Assembly: GCA_023250175.1 (NCBI GenBank)
Contig: JAHFBD010000168.1
Coordinates: 1-5,122, forward strand
Reading direction: 5' to 3'
DNA: 5,122 nt
From: Candidatus Melainabacteria bacterium
GTDB taxonomy: Bacteria; Cyanobacteriota; Vampirovibrionia; 2-02-FULL-35-15
The translations under genes were made by a program, and so were the position numbers. Positions within the stretch are counted from its first letter, which is position 1, and every line of letters starts with the position of its first letter. This document shows, in pieces, positions 4,531 through 5,122 of the stretch. Under the pieces are notes generated by a model. The model saw only the letters and a list, made by a program, of their open reading frames with translations, ran no database searches and had not been told where the DNA came from.

Positions 4531-5122
4531 ATGTCACTGAATGAAAAGAAATTAAAAGAGTTAAAAGAAGTTTGTAAGGGTCTACGAGCCTCTATTCTAA
4601 AGATGACAAACGCTGCTGCTTCGGGCCATCCAGGAGGTTCACTTTCAGCAGTAGAAATACTAACGGTTCTTTATTTTTCAATAATGAGCTACGATCCTAA
4701 AAATCCTAACTGGCAGGAAAGAGATCGATTGGTTGTAAGTAAAGGGCACTCAACACCACTTGTTTATTCTATCCTTGCAAAAGCTGGTTATTATAAAGGG
4801 GATGATCTTTTAACATTTAGAAGCCTAGGCTCTCCTTATCAAGGACACACCGATAGGCTTAAAGTCCCTGGGATTGAAGTCTCAACTGGTTCCCTCGGGC
4901 ATGGTACATCAAATGCTGTTGGAATGGCTCTTGGTTGTAGACTTGATAAATTAAAAAATAGGATTTATCTACTACAAAGTGATGGTGAACTACAAGAAGG
5001 TTCTACCTGGGAAGCAATAATGTCAGCAAGTCATTATCATTTAGGAAACTTAACTTGTATCGTTGATAGAAATAGAATTCAGCTTGATGGATGGACAGAA
5101 GAAACCATGACATTAGAACCTA
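4531..5122 (+). CDS. Transketolase, N-terminal (thiamine-diphosphate) part, cut by window edge
   Basis: The first 197 residues of a transketolase-family protein, in frame to the right edge. Transketolases move two-carbon units between sugar phosphates with thiamine diphosphate and a divalent metal. Visible blocks are SGHPGGS (31-37), SKGHSTP (70-76), GHTD (105-108), STGSLGHGTSNAVGMALG (118-135), and the cofactor/metal motif SDGELQEGSTWEA (150-162) with N181 about 30 residues later. The N-terminus (LKEVCKGLRASILKMTNAAA) resembles the roughly 270-residue N-terminal subunits of split transketolases; the partner subunit would lie just downstream, outside the window. SLGHG and SDGE, instead of the more usual SLGQG and GDGE, recall the transketolase-like group found in some sugar or glycan gene clusters. 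It follows trpS by 18 bases. The start is the first ATG after the trpS stop and fits the family; there is no ribosome site. Confidence 0.93.
   Translation, partial: MSLNEKKLKELKEVCKGLRASILKMTNAAASGHPGGSLSAVEILTVLYFSIMSYDPKNPNWQERDRLVVSKGHSTPLVYSILAKAGYYKGDDLLTFRSLGSPYQGHTDRLKVPGIEVSTGSLGHGTSNAVGMALGCRLDKLKNRIYLLQSDGELQEGSTWEAIMSASHYHLGNLTCIVDRNRIQLDGWTEETMTLEP

Overview
The window is AT-rich bacterial DNA. It holds one gene on the minus strand at the left edge, an RNA gene in the middle, and four closely packed plus-strand genes on the right. From left to right these are: a secreted protein of unknown function (minus strand, running off the left edge); a gene-free stretch of about 550 bases full of small hairpin repeats; rnpB, the RNA subunit of RNase P; a second repeat-rich gap of about 365 bases containing a long interrupted palindrome; then a small methyltransferase-like protein, a Nit1-type nitrilase-family amidase, tryptophanyl-tRNA synthetase (trpS), and the start of a transketolase N-terminal-type protein cut off by the right edge.

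The organism cannot be named with certainty. Low GC, A/T-rich codons, a bacterial type A RNase P RNA with wording close to cyanobacterial ones (the GUGCCACAGAAA block), and a transketolase that looks like a stand-alone N-terminal subunit fit an uncultured low-GC bacterium. A non-photosynthetic relative of Cyanobacteria (Melainabacteria-like) is a reasonable guess, but only a guess.

The four plus-strand genes are separated by only 4, 12 and 18 bases and probably form one transcription unit. None has a convincing Shine-Dalgarno sequence. Directly in front of trpS and of the transketolase gene sit -10-like hexamers (TATAAT, TATACT) at the spacing expected if transcription starts at or near the start codon, so internal leaderless transcripts are possible. 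The minus-strand gene, in contrast, has a textbook AGGAGA site. The products cover tRNA charging, amide hydrolysis (probably repair of deaminated glutathione or a related omega-amide) and sugar-phosphate exchange. They do not form one pathway and read as a housekeeping cluster.

The most notable points are: a cysteine pattern in TrpS matching the iron-sulfur-cluster form known from Thermotoga; a family of short hairpin repeats on both sides of rnpB, with differences between copies that preserve base pairing; and the palindrome at 1930-2035. I found no CRISPR array, tRNA, transposase or phage gene.
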